From: Scatosoma sp045660265
GTDB taxonomy: Bacteria > Bacillota > Clostridia > Christensenellales > Borkfalkiaceae
DNA: 64,000 nt
Direction: 5' to 3'
NCBI GenBank assembly: GCA_045660265.1
Contig: JAZRDM010000013.1
Coordinates: 7,507 to 71,506 of the forward strand
The notes beneath the pieces are model-generated. The model did no database searches. It had not been told where the DNA came from and worked only from the letters and a program-made list of their open reading frames with translations. Shown here piece after piece: positions 15,520-24,242 of this stretch (positions are counted from its first letter, which is position 1; every line of letters begins with the position of its first letter). The position numbers and the translations under genes were made by a program.

Positions 15520-16350
15520 TTAATTCTTTAACAAATCCCCAGCGTCTGTTTTACTCACCGCCGCCTCGATAGCCAAATAATCGCTATCTGCAGAAAAATC
15601 CCTCGGCTCGTTATACTCCCCGCCAAGCGCTTCAATAGCATACTTTAATTCTTGAAACTCAATAAACCCAATATTTTCATCAGAAATTGCTTTTAGAAGA
15701 GGCTCTAAAGCGCGGGAATCGCCGTAAGCCGCAAGATAACTTGCATGCATAGGCACACGCTCTGCATCCGTCAAAAACGCCATTAAAAGCAACTGGTACA
15801 CTTCTTCATCACGCGCCGAAACTTTAGATAATATTTCCAGCATATATTCTTTCCCCAAGCCAGCCTTATAAGCTTGTAACGCACGATCTTTCACGCTATC
15901 CGCTACCGTTTTAAAAATATCCGCTATATCACTGCGAATTTCCTCGTCTAATCTATTGTTAAGTAAAATATCGAAATACGCGTCAAAAGCTTTTTCGTTT
16001 ACGCCTATCAAATTGATCGCATAAGAAACAGCTTGCGTCTCGTCGCTACTTAAAAGAGGAAGCAATGGCTCTACCGATCCCCTATTTTCAATTTCCGTAC
16101 ATAAAAATTCAGGAACGGGAATATCCTCTTGCAAGTGAGCAGAAAGCGTTTGCGCCAACTCTTCATCCGTCATTTTTGCATAATATTCCTTGGGGGTGCA
16201 TTTAATTTTTGCTACATACGTATCCCCGAATTTTTTATACAATCTAGGAATGACGTCCTCCCATTGCTTTTCGGTATATTTCGTTTTATTTTCTTCCATA
16301 TATTGCGCAAGCTTTTCGTCAAACAGCCCGTCAAAGTCAATCAGTTTCAT
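15520..16350 (-). CDS. Predicted helical-repeat (HEAT-like) cytoplasmic protein
   Basis: A 276-residue acidic soluble protein, not a family I can name. The N-terminal 80 residues (F-D-G-L-F-D-E-K-L-A-Q-Y-M) are followed by regularly spaced amphipathic helices and an S-R-A-L-E-P-L-L-K-A-I-S-D-E-N block near residue 222 typical of HEAT/PBS-lyase repeats. The start is at ATG 16348-16350, 10 bases from AGGAGG. A longer frame starting upstream would encode the ribosome binding site itself. It begins two bases after the stop of the TPR gene, so the two products probably work together. Confidence 0.7.
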   Translation of the reverse strand: MKLIDFDGLFDEKLAQYMEENKTKYTEKQWEDVIPRLYKKFGDTYVAKIKCTPKEYYAKMTDEELAQTLSAHLQEDIPVPEFLCTEIENRGSVEPLLPLLSSDETQAVSYAINLIGVNEKAFDAYFDILLNNRLDEEIRSDIADIFKTVADSVKDRALQAYKAGLGKEYMLEILSKVSARDEEVYQLLLMAFLTDAERVPMHASYLAAYGDSRALEPLLKAISDENIGFIEFQELKYAIEALGGEYNEPRDFSADSDYLAIEAAVSKTDAGDLLKN

Positions 16351-16352
16351 TG

Positions 16353-18047
16353 TTAAAATTCCTCCTGCTCTGCGCAAAGATAACTCGAAAGCAATACTTG
16401 TACCTTCGCTTGATTTACTTCAAATACTTTACAAACGGTAGCAATATCCGTCCCTAATTCCTTTAAGCCGGACAATAAATACATTGCGCACGCGCACGCA
16501 TCTGCATCGTCGATTAAATCGAATTGTTCGTGTTTCTCAATCGCCCTATACAACCGCTCTGCAACGTTTTTTATACGTTTACCGTACCCGTCGTTAATGA
16601 TGACGAATTTTGAAACCAGCCTTGCGTATGCGTCGATAAAAAGCTTTCTCTTTTTTCGTCCGATACTTATACGCTCTAATTTCACTTTTTTATATATATT
16701 GTATATAACTACACCAAATTCTCTATCTTCGTTGCGCTCGTATAACAATCGCAGCGTTTCCACTTTCAACGCGTCTACCGTATCGGGATTGAGTAAGGCG
16801 CGGCGTAAAAATTCATCCGCCCGTGCATGCGCTGCCACAAGGAGCGCTAAATACTGCAATTCCTTTTCCGCACCGTCCATTTCATCAAAGCACCAGGATA
16901 AATACCCTTTTTGCTCTAAAAACACCCCTACGATTTCTGCTTCCGCCTTCGGATATTTTCTCACGTCAAGCAGAGTGCGGTAACGCATCTCTTTTTCCGC
17001 TTCCGGCAAACGATAAAAATAGCTAATATCTATTTTTTCTCCGCCGTTTTCTTCCTCTTTCATTTTATATAAATAATAGCGAACAACCTCTGCATCAGGA
17101 TACACGTCAAGCAAATCCTCAAAAGTCTTTTTCGCTTGTTTGTAAAGACCGCTTTTATACGCCGAAACGCCTTTAAAATACAACAGTCTACCATCATAGC
17201 GCATCTGCTTTTCCGCTTTTACAAAATTTTCGTACGCTTGGCGGTGTAAGCCGTTTTCACAACACACCGTTGCCACTTTGAAAATTTCGTCCGTTTTCTC
17301 AAGAGGCATTTCGCATAATTGCAAGGCGAGTTGTTTACTTTCTTCGGCCCTGCCCTGTTCTAAATATACCGCCGCCAGCGTCGCCATGGCTTGTACACGA
17401 TTAGGATAATCTTTTAATAAACTTTCGCAGACCCTTTCCGCTTCCCGTGCATCATCCGCAAGCAAATGTGCTACAGCTTGTAATTCCATTGCCTCGGGGT
17501 AATCCTTCGCGCCCTTTTCCACCGTCGAAAAAGCAGCGATTGCCTTGTGAAAAGCACCGCTTTTTAAAGCTCTGCCGCCTATTTCCATCTCTTTTGCATA
17601 GTCCGCTTTTTTAGGCGGATACACAAATCGATAGCCCGTATTTTTCTTTTTCGAAAAAGCGTCGATAATATCTTGTCTTGTTTCTTCCGGCAACGTGTCA
17701 TCCACGTCAATCAGCTTATTGTAATAATACGCCGACTGCGATTCATTCCCCAAGTTTAAAAAATTAACCGCTAAGCTTTCGTACAAGTCGGGCAAATCTT
17801 CTTCGTCGCAAACGTCTAAATACTCAAATAAATACGCCACCGCTTGCGCGTGTAAGCCCATATCCTCATATAAATCACAAATGCGGGTATAAGCTTCCGC
17901 TTTCAACCAATTATCTTCCGCAAGAGCTAGCTGTTTATGTGAATACTTCAACGCAGCAACGTAATTTCCATCACGGTAATATTTATCCGCTACCCGAGCA
18001 TATAAATCGCCGTCAAAAGCGATTGTTTTTACGTTTGTTTGTTTCAT
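16353..18047 (-). CDS. Tetratricopeptide-repeat protein of unknown function
   Basis: A 564-residue soluble protein. TPR-like helix pairs are spread over residues 1-330 (A-L-K-Y-S-H-K-Q-L-A-L-A-E-D-N-W; A-V-A-Y-L-F-E-Y-L-D-V; R-L-L-Y-F-K-G-V-S-A-Y-K-S-G-L-Y-K-Q-A-K-K-T-F). The remaining part is helical and contains K-L-E-R-I-S-I-G-R-K-K-R-K-L-F-I-D-A-Y. There is no signal peptide or enzymatic motif. It sits 9 bases behind hslO and 2 bases before the helical-repeat gene. A scaffold or co-chaperone role is inferred only from the TPRs and the Hsp33 neighbour. Confidence 0.75.
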   Translation of the reverse strand: MKQTNVKTIAFDGDLYARVADKYYRDGNYVAALKYSHKQLALAEDNWLKAEAYTRICDLYEDMGLHAQAVAYLFEYLDVCDEEDLPDLYESLAVNFLNLGNESQSAYYYNKLIDVDDTLPEETRQDIIDAFSKKKNTGYRFVYPPKKADYAKEMEIGGRALKSGAFHKAIAAFSTVEKGAKDYPEAMELQAVAHLLADDAREAERVCESLLKDYPNRVQAMATLAAVYLEQGRAEESKQLALQLCEMPLEKTDEIFKVATVCCENGLHRQAYENFVKAEKQMRYDGRLLYFKGVSAYKSGLYKQAKKTFEDLLDVYPDAEVVRYYLYKMKEEENGGEKIDISYFYRLPEAEKEMRYRTLLDVRKYPKAEAEIVGVFLEQKGYLSWCFDEMDGAEKELQYLALLVAAHARADEFLRRALLNPDTVDALKVETLRLLYERNEDREFGVVIYNIYKKVKLERISIGRKKRKLFIDAYARLVSKFVIINDGYGKRIKNVAERLYRAIEKHEQFDLIDDADACACAMYLLSGLKELGTDIATVCKVFEVNQAKVQVLLSSYLCAEQEEF

Positions 18048-18056
18048 TTAAGCACT

Positions 18057-18905
18057 TTACCCTTTTGGAAAAATTTTATCTATGTCTTGCTCATTAAATA
18101 CATAATCGCTATTGCAATAATGACAATGCAAGGAAATTTGCCCGTCTTCTCTTATCATTTCTCTAAGCTGAGCTTCGCCCAGCGTAACAATTACGCCAGT
18201 TAAATACGAACGGGAACAGTTACATTTATATTCAGCCTGGCAAAGCTGTGTTTTGTCTTCTTCTGCCGAAAAAACACGTTTTGCCGTTTCTTGTACGCCT
18301 AATTGTTTTACCTGTTTTACAATTTCGTATAACGCTTCGCCCTTGGGCATATTCTCCAACGTTGTTTGCTCGGCAAAAGGCAGGGGTTGCAATACGCAAA
18401 CGCCCGAGAACTCGCACCTGCCCCCCTCATCCATCTCTACAATTGTTGCAATATAAGTAGGCAACTGCTCGCTTATTGTGTAATATTCTTCAAAGGCTTC
18501 GTCTATTTTTCCGCTTTGCACCAACGCGCAAGCGCCGACGAACGGACGAGAATACCCGTCTTGTCTAACGACAGTAATATCCCCATCATATCCCAAACAA
18601 TCTTCTTCGCATACGTCTTGCAAAGACGGGTTTTGAATATATCCTCTTATCCGCATATCAAAATTGCCCGAAACACAAATTTCTCCACCTAAGCCATTCC
18701 CCTTTACGCTAAAGGAAATTTCGCCTTTTTTCTCTTTTAAACACGCGCTCATAAACGTCATAATAGACAAAGCTTTTCCAAACAAGCGCGCTGAAGCAGG
18801 CGCAAGCTGATGCAAGCGTATTCCTTCTTGCGTAAGCGCCGTTGTATCCGCTATCGTCAGCGAAACCTGGTTGTTGTAAATCAATGTCCGTAATACGTTT
18901 TCCAC
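18057..18905 (-). CDS. hslO: Hsp33 redox-regulated holdase chaperone
   Basis: A 282-residue protein. The Hsp33 core is clear (G-K-A-L-S-I-M-T-F-M-S-A-C-L-K, V-S-G-N-F-D-M-R-I-R-G-Y-I-Q-N-P, S-G-K-I-D-E-A-F-E-E-Y-Y-T-I-S-E-Q-L-P-T-Y). The C-terminal redox switch C-N-C-S-R (CxC) and C-H-Y-C (CxxC) supply the four zinc-binding cysteines. Oxidation releases zinc and activates holdase function in the cytoplasm. The start is the GTG at 18903-18905, which has CGGAG eight bases upstream and matches the usual N-terminus. A longer frame into the preceding methyltransferase gene is not supported. Confidence 0.95.
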   Translation of the reverse strand: MENVLRTLIYNNQVSLTIADTTALTQEGIRLHQLAPASARLFGKALSIMTFMSACLKEKKGEISFSVKGNGLGGEICVSGNFDMRIRGYIQNPSLQDVCEEDCLGYDGDITVVRQDGYSRPFVGACALVQSGKIDEAFEEYYTISEQLPTYIATIVEMDEGGRCEFSGVCVLQPLPFAEQTTLENMPKGEALYEIVKQVKQLGVQETAKRVFSAEEDKTQLCQAEYKCNCSRSYLTGVIVTLGEAQLREMIREDGQISLHCHYCNSDYVFNEQDIDKIFPKG

Positions 18906-18922
18906 GTTATTTTCTCCGATTT

Positions 18923-19657
18923 TTATTTTCTTATTGCCGTAAAACAAATGCGATCGCTTATAGATGCGTTCTCTCCTAAATGACCTTCCATACTCATCAG
19001 TGTAAACCCGCATTCTTCCAACGCCGATTGAATTTCTTGTACACTGTAAATATACTGTACGTGCGTTTCATCCAGCCTATCAAACGCTCCGTCTTTTCTT
19101 TTAACGAATAAAGTAACGTCCATTGTCGTTTTATCCTGCTCCGTTTTATTAAACGCCAAGTAGGTTACGTCTTCCCTATCGTCTGCGCATACAGTATTTG
19201 CAATCTTCTCTCTAAATTTACGCTCTGAACTTATATCAAAAAGAAAAATGCCTTTCTTTTTAAGCGCAGAAGCCACATTTTTAAACGCCGCGCGCAATTT
19301 TTCTTTAGGAATATAATTGATACAATCGTTGATTGCCGTTACAAAATCAAAACGTTTCGGCAATTTTACTTTAGTGATATCCCCTAAAATATATTCGCTA
19401 CGCAAGCCTTCTTTTAAGCCTTGTTCACGCGCAAAATCAAGCATCTGCGCAGACAAATCCATACCCGTCATAGAATATCCATTTCGTTCAAACGCGCGCG
19501 TAAACCATCCGCCTCCACAACCAACGTCTAATCCAACGTCCAGCGAGTACGCGCCAAGCTTCGAAATTAAATACTGCGACCACTTTTCATAGTCGCAGTC
19601 ATCATTGAGATATTCGAACCAATGGGCAAGATGAGCATAAGCTTCTCTTCTTTCCAT
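18923..19657 (-). CDS. Class I SAM-dependent methyltransferase
   Basis: A 244-residue protein with the Rossmann SAM-binding signature G-L-D-V-G-C-G-G-G-W-F-T (about residues 39-50), M-T-G-M-D-L-S-A-Q-M-L as motif II and F-V-T-A-I-N-D-C-I-N-Y as the post-motif. This resembles the Methyltransf_25/11 group of small-molecule methyltransferases. The substrate cannot be deduced. It sits between the membrane-protein gene (15 bases) and hslO (17 bases). The start has AAGGAG seven bases upstream of ATG. Confidence 0.85.
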   Translation of the reverse strand: MERREAYAHLAHWFEYLNDDCDYEKWSQYLISKLGAYSLDVGLDVGCGGGWFTRAFERNGYSMTGMDLSAQMLDFAREQGLKEGLRSEYILGDITKVKLPKRFDFVTAINDCINYIPKEKLRAAFKNVASALKKKGIFLFDISSERKFREKIANTVCADDREDVTYLAFNKTEQDKTTMDVTLFVKRKDGAFDRLDETHVQYIYSVQEIQSALEECGFTLMSMEGHLGENASISDRICFTAIRK

Positions 19658-19672
19658 ACCGTTCTCCTTCTA

Positions 19673-20965
19673 TTACTCGTCGCCGAGAAGTTTAGGCGGC
19701 TTACGTTTTTTCTTTTTGCCGTTTTCGTCCGCCGCGTCTTGTAACGCTTTTTCTCTTTCGTCAAACTGGCGGTTATATTCCACGTAAAACTCGTCGTTTT
19801 TGTGTTCTTCTTCATACGCTTGCGCGTCTTCCGCTAACGTTTGTTTGCTTTCTTTTAAGCGTTTTAAATCTTCACGGGTAAACGCCGTAGGCAATTCGTA
19901 TACTTGCAAGGAGTCGTCAATCGGCTTAATCGGGCGAGAAACAAGTCGCGATCTGCCCGCAGCTAAAATTGCGCGTTGATATTCCATAGCAGCACCGCTA
20001 TCTCCCATGGACGACGTACCGTCTTTATTGTAGATACCTCTGCCAACTTTCGCGCCTTCAATTTTCGGGTTAATAAACTTATCAAATACCCATTGCGCGA
20101 AATCCAACCACACGAGCAACGCGTACGCAAGCCCAAACAAAATCATACAAACAATGCCGGCTACAATCATAAATTCGCCGCCGATAATAAAGCAAAGCAA
20201 CGGCAACAACGCTAATGCGCCGAAGAAAATCGTTTGCGGGAAGGTACCCACGGTAAGCAAGAAAGAATTTTTAAATAACGTGCCGACAGTAAACTTGTAA
20301 TTTACACCCAACGCTATCATCCAAAACGTAACCATTGCCGTAAATACCAGCAACACGTAGCTAAAACCTATTGAAATTTGGAACATTACCGTTTGGAATT
20401 CCGTCAATTCCCCCGCCGCAAGCGAGAAATTGGAAAGATTGATAATCATCTTACACAAAAACAGCATTACCGTAAACGTAAGCGCGGCTTGTAAAGCATT
20501 CCAAAAATTCAGCTTTACCCCTTTCCAAAAATCGTTTGCAACGAAAATACCTTCCGTCCAAACCATGTTACGCACAACGTACATACCGCCCGCCAAACCA
20601 ACAGCGGCAATAACGCTTGATACAATAATCGCAAGATAAATCCCAAACTCCGATTGCAACGTAAGCATTTCCGCCAACCCTTGCTGATTGGGCGCCGCGG
20701 GATAACCTATGGTCAAATTTGCACCGAAAGGATACATGTACCCGTAGCTTTGTTTCATAACAAGGTCAATAATAATAACCACGATTAACGGCAAGAAAAA
20801 TAAAAGCGTCAATAAATTTACCTTGACAATTTTTCCGAAATTTCCTTTAAAAATATCAAAAAAGAGTTGCCAACGATTTGTAGGCAGCGTACTTCTTGCA
20901 TATTCTTCACTTCTTTCTTTTCCCTCGAGCATACGAGCGATTAAACCTTTTTTCTGTTGCGCCAT
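19673..20965 (-). CDS. Polytopic membrane protein, YesL/DUF624-like
   Basis: A 430-residue protein. A cytoplasmic N-terminus is followed by about six hydrophobic segments between residues 50 and 300. The last 130 residues are charged and cytoplasmic, ending in a Lys-rich K-K-K-R-K-P-P-K tail. The N-D-F-W-K-G-V-K-L-N-F-W-N-A motif after the third helix and the overall topology resemble the YesL/DUF624 family, found near sugar-uptake genes but of unknown function. The C-terminal tail is longer than is typical of that family. The start is ATG 20963-20965 with GGAG seven bases upstream. It heads the operon that ends at 15520. Confidence 0.65.
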   Translation of the reverse strand: MAQQKKGLIARMLEGKERSEEYARSTLPTNRWQLFFDIFKGNFGKIVKVNLLTLLFFLPLIVVIIIDLVMKQSYGYMYPFGANLTIGYPAAPNQQGLAEMLTLQSEFGIYLAIIVSSVIAAVGLAGGMYVVRNMVWTEGIFVANDFWKGVKLNFWNALQAALTFTVMLFLCKMIINLSNFSLAAGELTEFQTVMFQISIGFSYVLLVFTAMVTFWMIALGVNYKFTVGTLFKNSFLLTVGTFPQTIFFGALALLPLLCFIIGGEFMIVAGIVCMILFGLAYALLVWLDFAQWVFDKFINPKIEGAKVGRGIYNKDGTSSMGDSGAAMEYQRAILAAGRSRLVSRPIKPIDDSLQVYELPTAFTREDLKRLKESKQTLAEDAQAYEEEHKNDEFYVEYNRQFDEREKALQDAADENGKKKKRKPPKLLGDE

Positions 20966-21054
20966 AATACTACTCCAACTGTATTTTTCCATGTATGGAA
21001 ATCGCTTCCGTCTGAAAAAGGGCATAAAATCCCCTTGAAAGCTATTACTTTACT

Positions 21055-21083
21055 ATTCTACTACAAATTTGTGATTATTTCAA
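21055..21083 (-). promoter_or_regulatory. Sigma-A promoter of the membrane protein-hslO-TPR operon
   Basis: TTGAAA (21078-21083) and TAGAAT (21055-21060) are 17 bases apart on the minus strand. The leader to the ATG at 20965 is about 85 bases. It is arranged back to back with the lysine riboswitch promoter. Confidence 0.65.
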
Positions 21084-21132
21084 GGAAAATACGGAAAAAT
21101 TTTAAATAAAATTTCGAATATAGTAAAAATCT

Positions 21133-21161
21133 TTGACATTTTCATTTGGATATGCTACAAT
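21133..21161 (+). promoter_or_regulatory. Sigma-A promoter of asd-dapA-dapB
   Basis: A perfect TTGACA (21133-21138) and TACAAT (21156-21161) are 17 bases apart. The predicted start near 21168 coincides with the 5' side of riboswitch helix P1. Confidence 0.88.
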
Positions 21162-21167
21162 AGCAAC

Positions 21168-21338
21168 GTAAAATAGAGGAGCGGACGAACATCAGTAGCC
21201 GTCGGCGGAAAGTTTTAGGGAACTTTCAACTATAGCCGGCCACTCGCGAAAGGGTATCTCCGCCGAAGCGAAGCCCTACTCGCTGGGCATACGGGAGAAT
21301 ACCCGTATGACTGTCACCGTCCGTGAAGCACTATTTAC
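21168..21338 (+). ncRNA. Lysine riboswitch (L-box) aptamer
   Basis: Conserved L-box blocks are readable in order: GAGG-GCGGACGAACATCAGTAGCCG, the GGAAAG/GGGAACTTTC hairpin, CTCCGCCGAAGCG, CTCGCTGGGCA, GGAGAATACCCGTATGACTGTCA and a closing GAAG-ACTAT. Helix P1 pairs GTAAAATAG (21168-21176) with CTATTTAC (21331-21338) with one bulged A. CGGACG near 21183 pairs with CGTCCG near 21318. The aptamer is followed by an intrinsic terminator and by asd-dapA-dapB, the lysine/DAP branch. High lysine should shut these genes off. Confidence 0.95.
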
Positions 21339-21370
21339 AATTCCCTTACAGTTAAGGTAATGTTTGCTTT

Positions 21371-21397
21371 AAGACGGTGCACCGTCTTATTTTTTTG
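21371..21397 (+). terminator. Riboswitch-controlled terminator (expression platform)
   Basis: AAGACGGTGCACCGTCTT (21371-21388) is a perfect inverted repeat followed by ATTTTTTTG. The left arm GACGGTG (21373-21379) is also perfectly complementary to CACCGTC (21315-21321) in the 3' part of the aptamer. This gives a simple antiterminator pairing that ligand binding would break. Confidence 0.88.
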
Positions 21398-21423
21398 TTA
21401 ATCACCTATAAAGGAGCACTATT

Positions 21424-22503
21424 ATGAAACAATACAATGTAGGCGTTATTGGCGCAACCGGTATGGTTGGACAGCGTTTTATGCTGTTGCTTGCCAACCA
21501 CCCTTGGTTTAACGTAACCGTTTTGGCAGCTTCCGCGCGTTCTGCAGGAAAAACGTACCAAGAAGCAGTAGAGGGAAAATGGGCATTCGAAACCCCTATC
21601 CCCGAAAAATATCTTTCCATGAAAGTATTAGACGCAGAAGCGAATATGAATGAAATTGCAGCGAACGTAGATTTCGTATTCTGCGCAGTAAATATGCCCA
21701 AAGACCAAATTAAAGCTATCGAAGAAAAATATGCAAAGGCGGAAATCCCCGTTGTTTCTAACAACTCCGCGCACCGTTTTACCCAAGACGTGCCTATGGT
21801 GATTCCTGAAATCAACCCTGAACATATTCAAGTAATTTCAGCGCAAAAGAAGCGTTTGGGCACAAAAAAAGGCTTTATCGCAGTAAAATCGAACTGCTCG
21901 TTACAATCTTACGTACCCTTACTTCACCCCTTGAAAGCGTTTGGGATTAAGCAAGTAGCGGTTTGTACTTATCAAGCAATTTCCGGCGCAGGCAAGACCT
22001 TTACAACTATGCCTGAAATTATCGATAACGTAATCCCTTACATTGGCGGCGAAGAAGAAAAGAGCGAAAAAGAACCCCTTAAGATTTGGGGCAACGTCGG
22101 CAAAACGGGCATCGAGCTTGCAAACGGGCCTAAAATTACCGCGCAATGCTTGCGCGTACCCGTTAGCGACGGACACACCGCAGCAGTTTACGTATCCTTT
22201 GAAAACAAGCCTAGCAAAGAAGAAATTATTTCCGCTTGGAAAAACTTTAAAGGCTGCCCGCAAGAAAAGAAACTCCCTTCTGCACCCACGCAATTTATCG
22301 AATATTTCGAAGAAGACAATCGCCCGCAAGCAAAGTTGGATAGAATGGCAGGCAACGGCATGAGCGTTACGGCAGGCAGATTACGCGACGACAATGTATT
22401 TGATTATAAATTTATCGGACTTTCGCACAATACTTTACGCGGCGCAGCCGGCGGCGCAGTATTGCTTGCCGAGCTTTTGGCTAGCGAAGGTTATTTTGAC
22501 TAA
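21424..22503 (+). CDS. asd: Aspartate-semialdehyde dehydrogenase
   Basis: A 359-residue protein. The NADP-binding loop G-A-T-G-M-V-G-Q-R-F is at the N-terminus, the active-site segment reads S-N-C-S-L-Q-S-Y (Cys nucleophile near residue 159), and G-N-G-M-S-V-T-A-G-R-L lies near the C-terminus. The length and N-C-S-L motif point to the longer archaeal/fungal-like branch of the family. It converts aspartyl phosphate to aspartate semialdehyde, the branch point to lysine, DAP, threonine and methionine. A GGAGCACTATT site precedes the ATG. It is the first gene under the lysine riboswitch. Confidence 0.95.
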   Translation: MKQYNVGVIGATGMVGQRFMLLLANHPWFNVTVLAASARSAGKTYQEAVEGKWAFETPIPEKYLSMKVLDAEANMNEIAANVDFVFCAVNMPKDQIKAIEEKYAKAEIPVVSNNSAHRFTQDVPMVIPEINPEHIQVISAQKKRLGTKKGFIAVKSNCSLQSYVPLLHPLKAFGIKQVAVCTYQAISGAGKTFTTMPEIIDNVIPYIGGEEEKSEKEPLKIWGNVGKTGIELANGPKITAQCLRVPVSDGHTAAVYVSFENKPSKEEIISAWKNFKGCPQEKKLPSAPTQFIEYFEEDNRPQAKLDRMAGNGMSVTAGRLRDDNVFDYKFIGLSHNTLRGAAGGAVLLAELLASEGYFD

Positions 22504-22550
22504 TCGATAAACAATCACCAATCTATAAACAAGGAGCATACGTTTATATT

Positions 22551-23441
22551 ATGAAAGGTTTTTTTAAAGGTAGCGGTACGGCTATGATTACCCCCTTCAA
22601 CGAAAACGGGGTAAATTTAGAAGTATTTGGACAAATGATGGAATATCAAATTGAAAACGGCACGGATGCGCTGATTATTCTCGGCACAACGGGCGAACCT
22701 TCGACAATGACCATTGAAGAAGAAGTCGAATTGATGAAATATGCTTACCAAAAAGCAAACGGCAGAGTTAAACTTATTTTCGGCTGCGGCAGCAACGATA
22801 CCGCTTACGCTATCGAAGCGGCTAAGCGCGCAAAGGATTGCGGTGCAGACGGACTTTTAATCGTTACCCCCTATTACAACAAATGTACGCAAAACGGCTT
22901 GGTTGCATATTATAAAGCCATCTGCGAAGCGGTTGACCTTCCCGTAATCGCCTACAACGTACCTTCGCGTACGGGCGTGGAAATTCAACCCGCTACTATG
23001 GCAAAAATTGCCGAAATTCCCAATATTGCAGGTATCAAAGACGCTGGCGGCAATATGAGCAAAACCATGGAAACCATTCGCCTTGTCCGCGATAAGTGCG
23101 ACATTTATTCCGGCGAAGACGCGTTAAACTTCCCCATTCTTGCGGTAGGCGGTTCGGGCGTTATTTCCGTTTTATCCAACCTTGCACCTAAAGCGGTAAA
23201 GGATCTTTGCTCTCTTATCGAAGCAGGCAATTATCAACAGGCGGCAGAATTAAATGATAAATTACTCCCCCTTGCCTCCGCTTGCTTTGTCGAAGTCAAC
23301 CCCATCCCCGTAAAAGCGGGTATGAATTTACTCGGCTTTAACGCAGGCACCCCTAGAGCGCCTTTAACGGAAATTGAACCGCAAAACAAGGAAAAGCTTA
23401 TCAAGGCTATGCAAGATTACGGTATGGAGATAAAAGCATGA
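22551..23441 (+). CDS. dapA: 4-hydroxy-tetrahydrodipicolinate synthase
   Basis: A 296-residue (beta/alpha)8 aldolase. It carries G-S-G-T-A-M-I-T-P-F, G-T-T-G-E-P-S-T-M, the catalytic Tyr in Y-N-V-P-S-R-T-G and the Schiff-base Lys in A-G-I-K-D-A-G-G. It condenses pyruvate with aspartate semialdehyde in the cytoplasm. It lies 47 bases behind asd and overlaps dapB by 4 bases, a compact translationally coupled pair. Confidence 0.97.
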   Translation: MKGFFKGSGTAMITPFNENGVNLEVFGQMMEYQIENGTDALIILGTTGEPSTMTIEEEVELMKYAYQKANGRVKLIFGCGSNDTAYAIEAAKRAKDCGADGLLIVTPYYNKCTQNGLVAYYKAICEAVDLPVIAYNVPSRTGVEIQPATMAKIAEIPNIAGIKDAGGNMSKTMETIRLVRDKCDIYSGEDALNFPILAVGGSGVISVLSNLAPKAVKDLCSLIEAGNYQQAAELNDKLLPLASACFVEVNPIPVKAGMNLLGFNAGTPRAPLTEIEPQNKEKLIKAMQDYGMEIKA

Positions 23442-24193
23442 GCAAAGTAAAAATTATTATTTGCGGTGCATGCGGGAAAATGGGCGCAAACGTCCTTTCT
23501 CTTTTATCTGCGGATGAGCAAGCAACGGCGGTTTGCGGCGTGGATTTATTCCCGAAAGAAATCGGAATTCCTGTTTATACGAATTTTGCAGACGTGAAAG
23601 AAGAAGCCGACGTGATTATCGACTTCTCTTCCCCTCAAAACTTACAAGAACGTTTAGAATACGCAAAAAACAACCGTATGGGTATCGTTTTAGCATCCAC
23701 AGGTTTCACCAAAGAAGATTTAGCCATGATTGACGAATACGCAAAGACAACGGCTATTTTTAAAACGGCAAACCTGTCGCTTGGCGTCAACTTAATGCAG
23801 GCACTTTGCAAGGCGGCTGCGGAAGTTCTTGGTGATGCGTTCGACATCGAGATTATCGAAAAGCATCACAACTTAAAAAAGGACGCCCCTTCCGGTACGG
23901 CATTGATGCTTGCAGACAGCGTCAACCAAGCTTTTGACAACGAGAAAACGTACGTCAACGGACGAAGCGGTATCGTCGGTGCGAGAACCAAAAAAGAAAT
24001 TGGCATTCACGCAGTCCGCGGCGGCACTATCGTAGGCGAACACGAAGTTGTTTTTGCAGGCGAAGACGAAGTAATTACCATTTCCCACTCGGCGACAAGC
24101 AAACGAGTTTTCGCAGCAGGCGCTATCCGCGCGGCGAAGTATTTAAATAAAAAACCCGCAGGCATGTACGAGATGAAAGACCTTTTAGTTTAA
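23438..24193 (+). CDS. dapB: 4-hydroxy-tetrahydrodipicolinate reductase
   Basis: A 251-residue protein. It has the N-terminal nucleotide loop G-A-C-G-K-M-G, D-F-S-S-P and A-S-T-G-F around the cofactor site, and the substrate motif E-K-H-H-N-L-K-K-D-A-P-S-G-T-A. It reduces the DapA product with NAD(P)H. The ATG overlaps the dapA stop as ATGA. It is the last gene of the lysine-riboswitch operon; the bidirectional terminator follows 20 bases later. Confidence 0.97.
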   Translation: MSKVKIIICGACGKMGANVLSLLSADEQATAVCGVDLFPKEIGIPVYTNFADVKEEADVIIDFSSPQNLQERLEYAKNNRMGIVLASTGFTKEDLAMIDEYAKTTAIFKTANLSLGVNLMQALCKAAAEVLGDAFDIEIIEKHHNLKKDAPSGTALMLADSVNQAFDNEKTYVNGRSGIVGARTKKEIGIHAVRGGTIVGEHEVVFAGEDEVITISHSATSKRVFAAGAIRAAKYLNKKPAGMYEMKDLLV

Positions 24194-24207
24194 AAATAAA
24201 CGAAAAT

Positions 24208-24242
24208 AAAAAAAACTCTCACAAAAACGTGAGAGCTTTTTT
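24208..24242. terminator. Bidirectional terminator between dapB and the bPH gene
   Basis: CTCTCAC / GTGAGAG (24216-24222 and 24229-24235) form a stem flanked by an A-run on the left and a T-run on the right, so it can stop both convergent genes. Confidence 0.9.
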
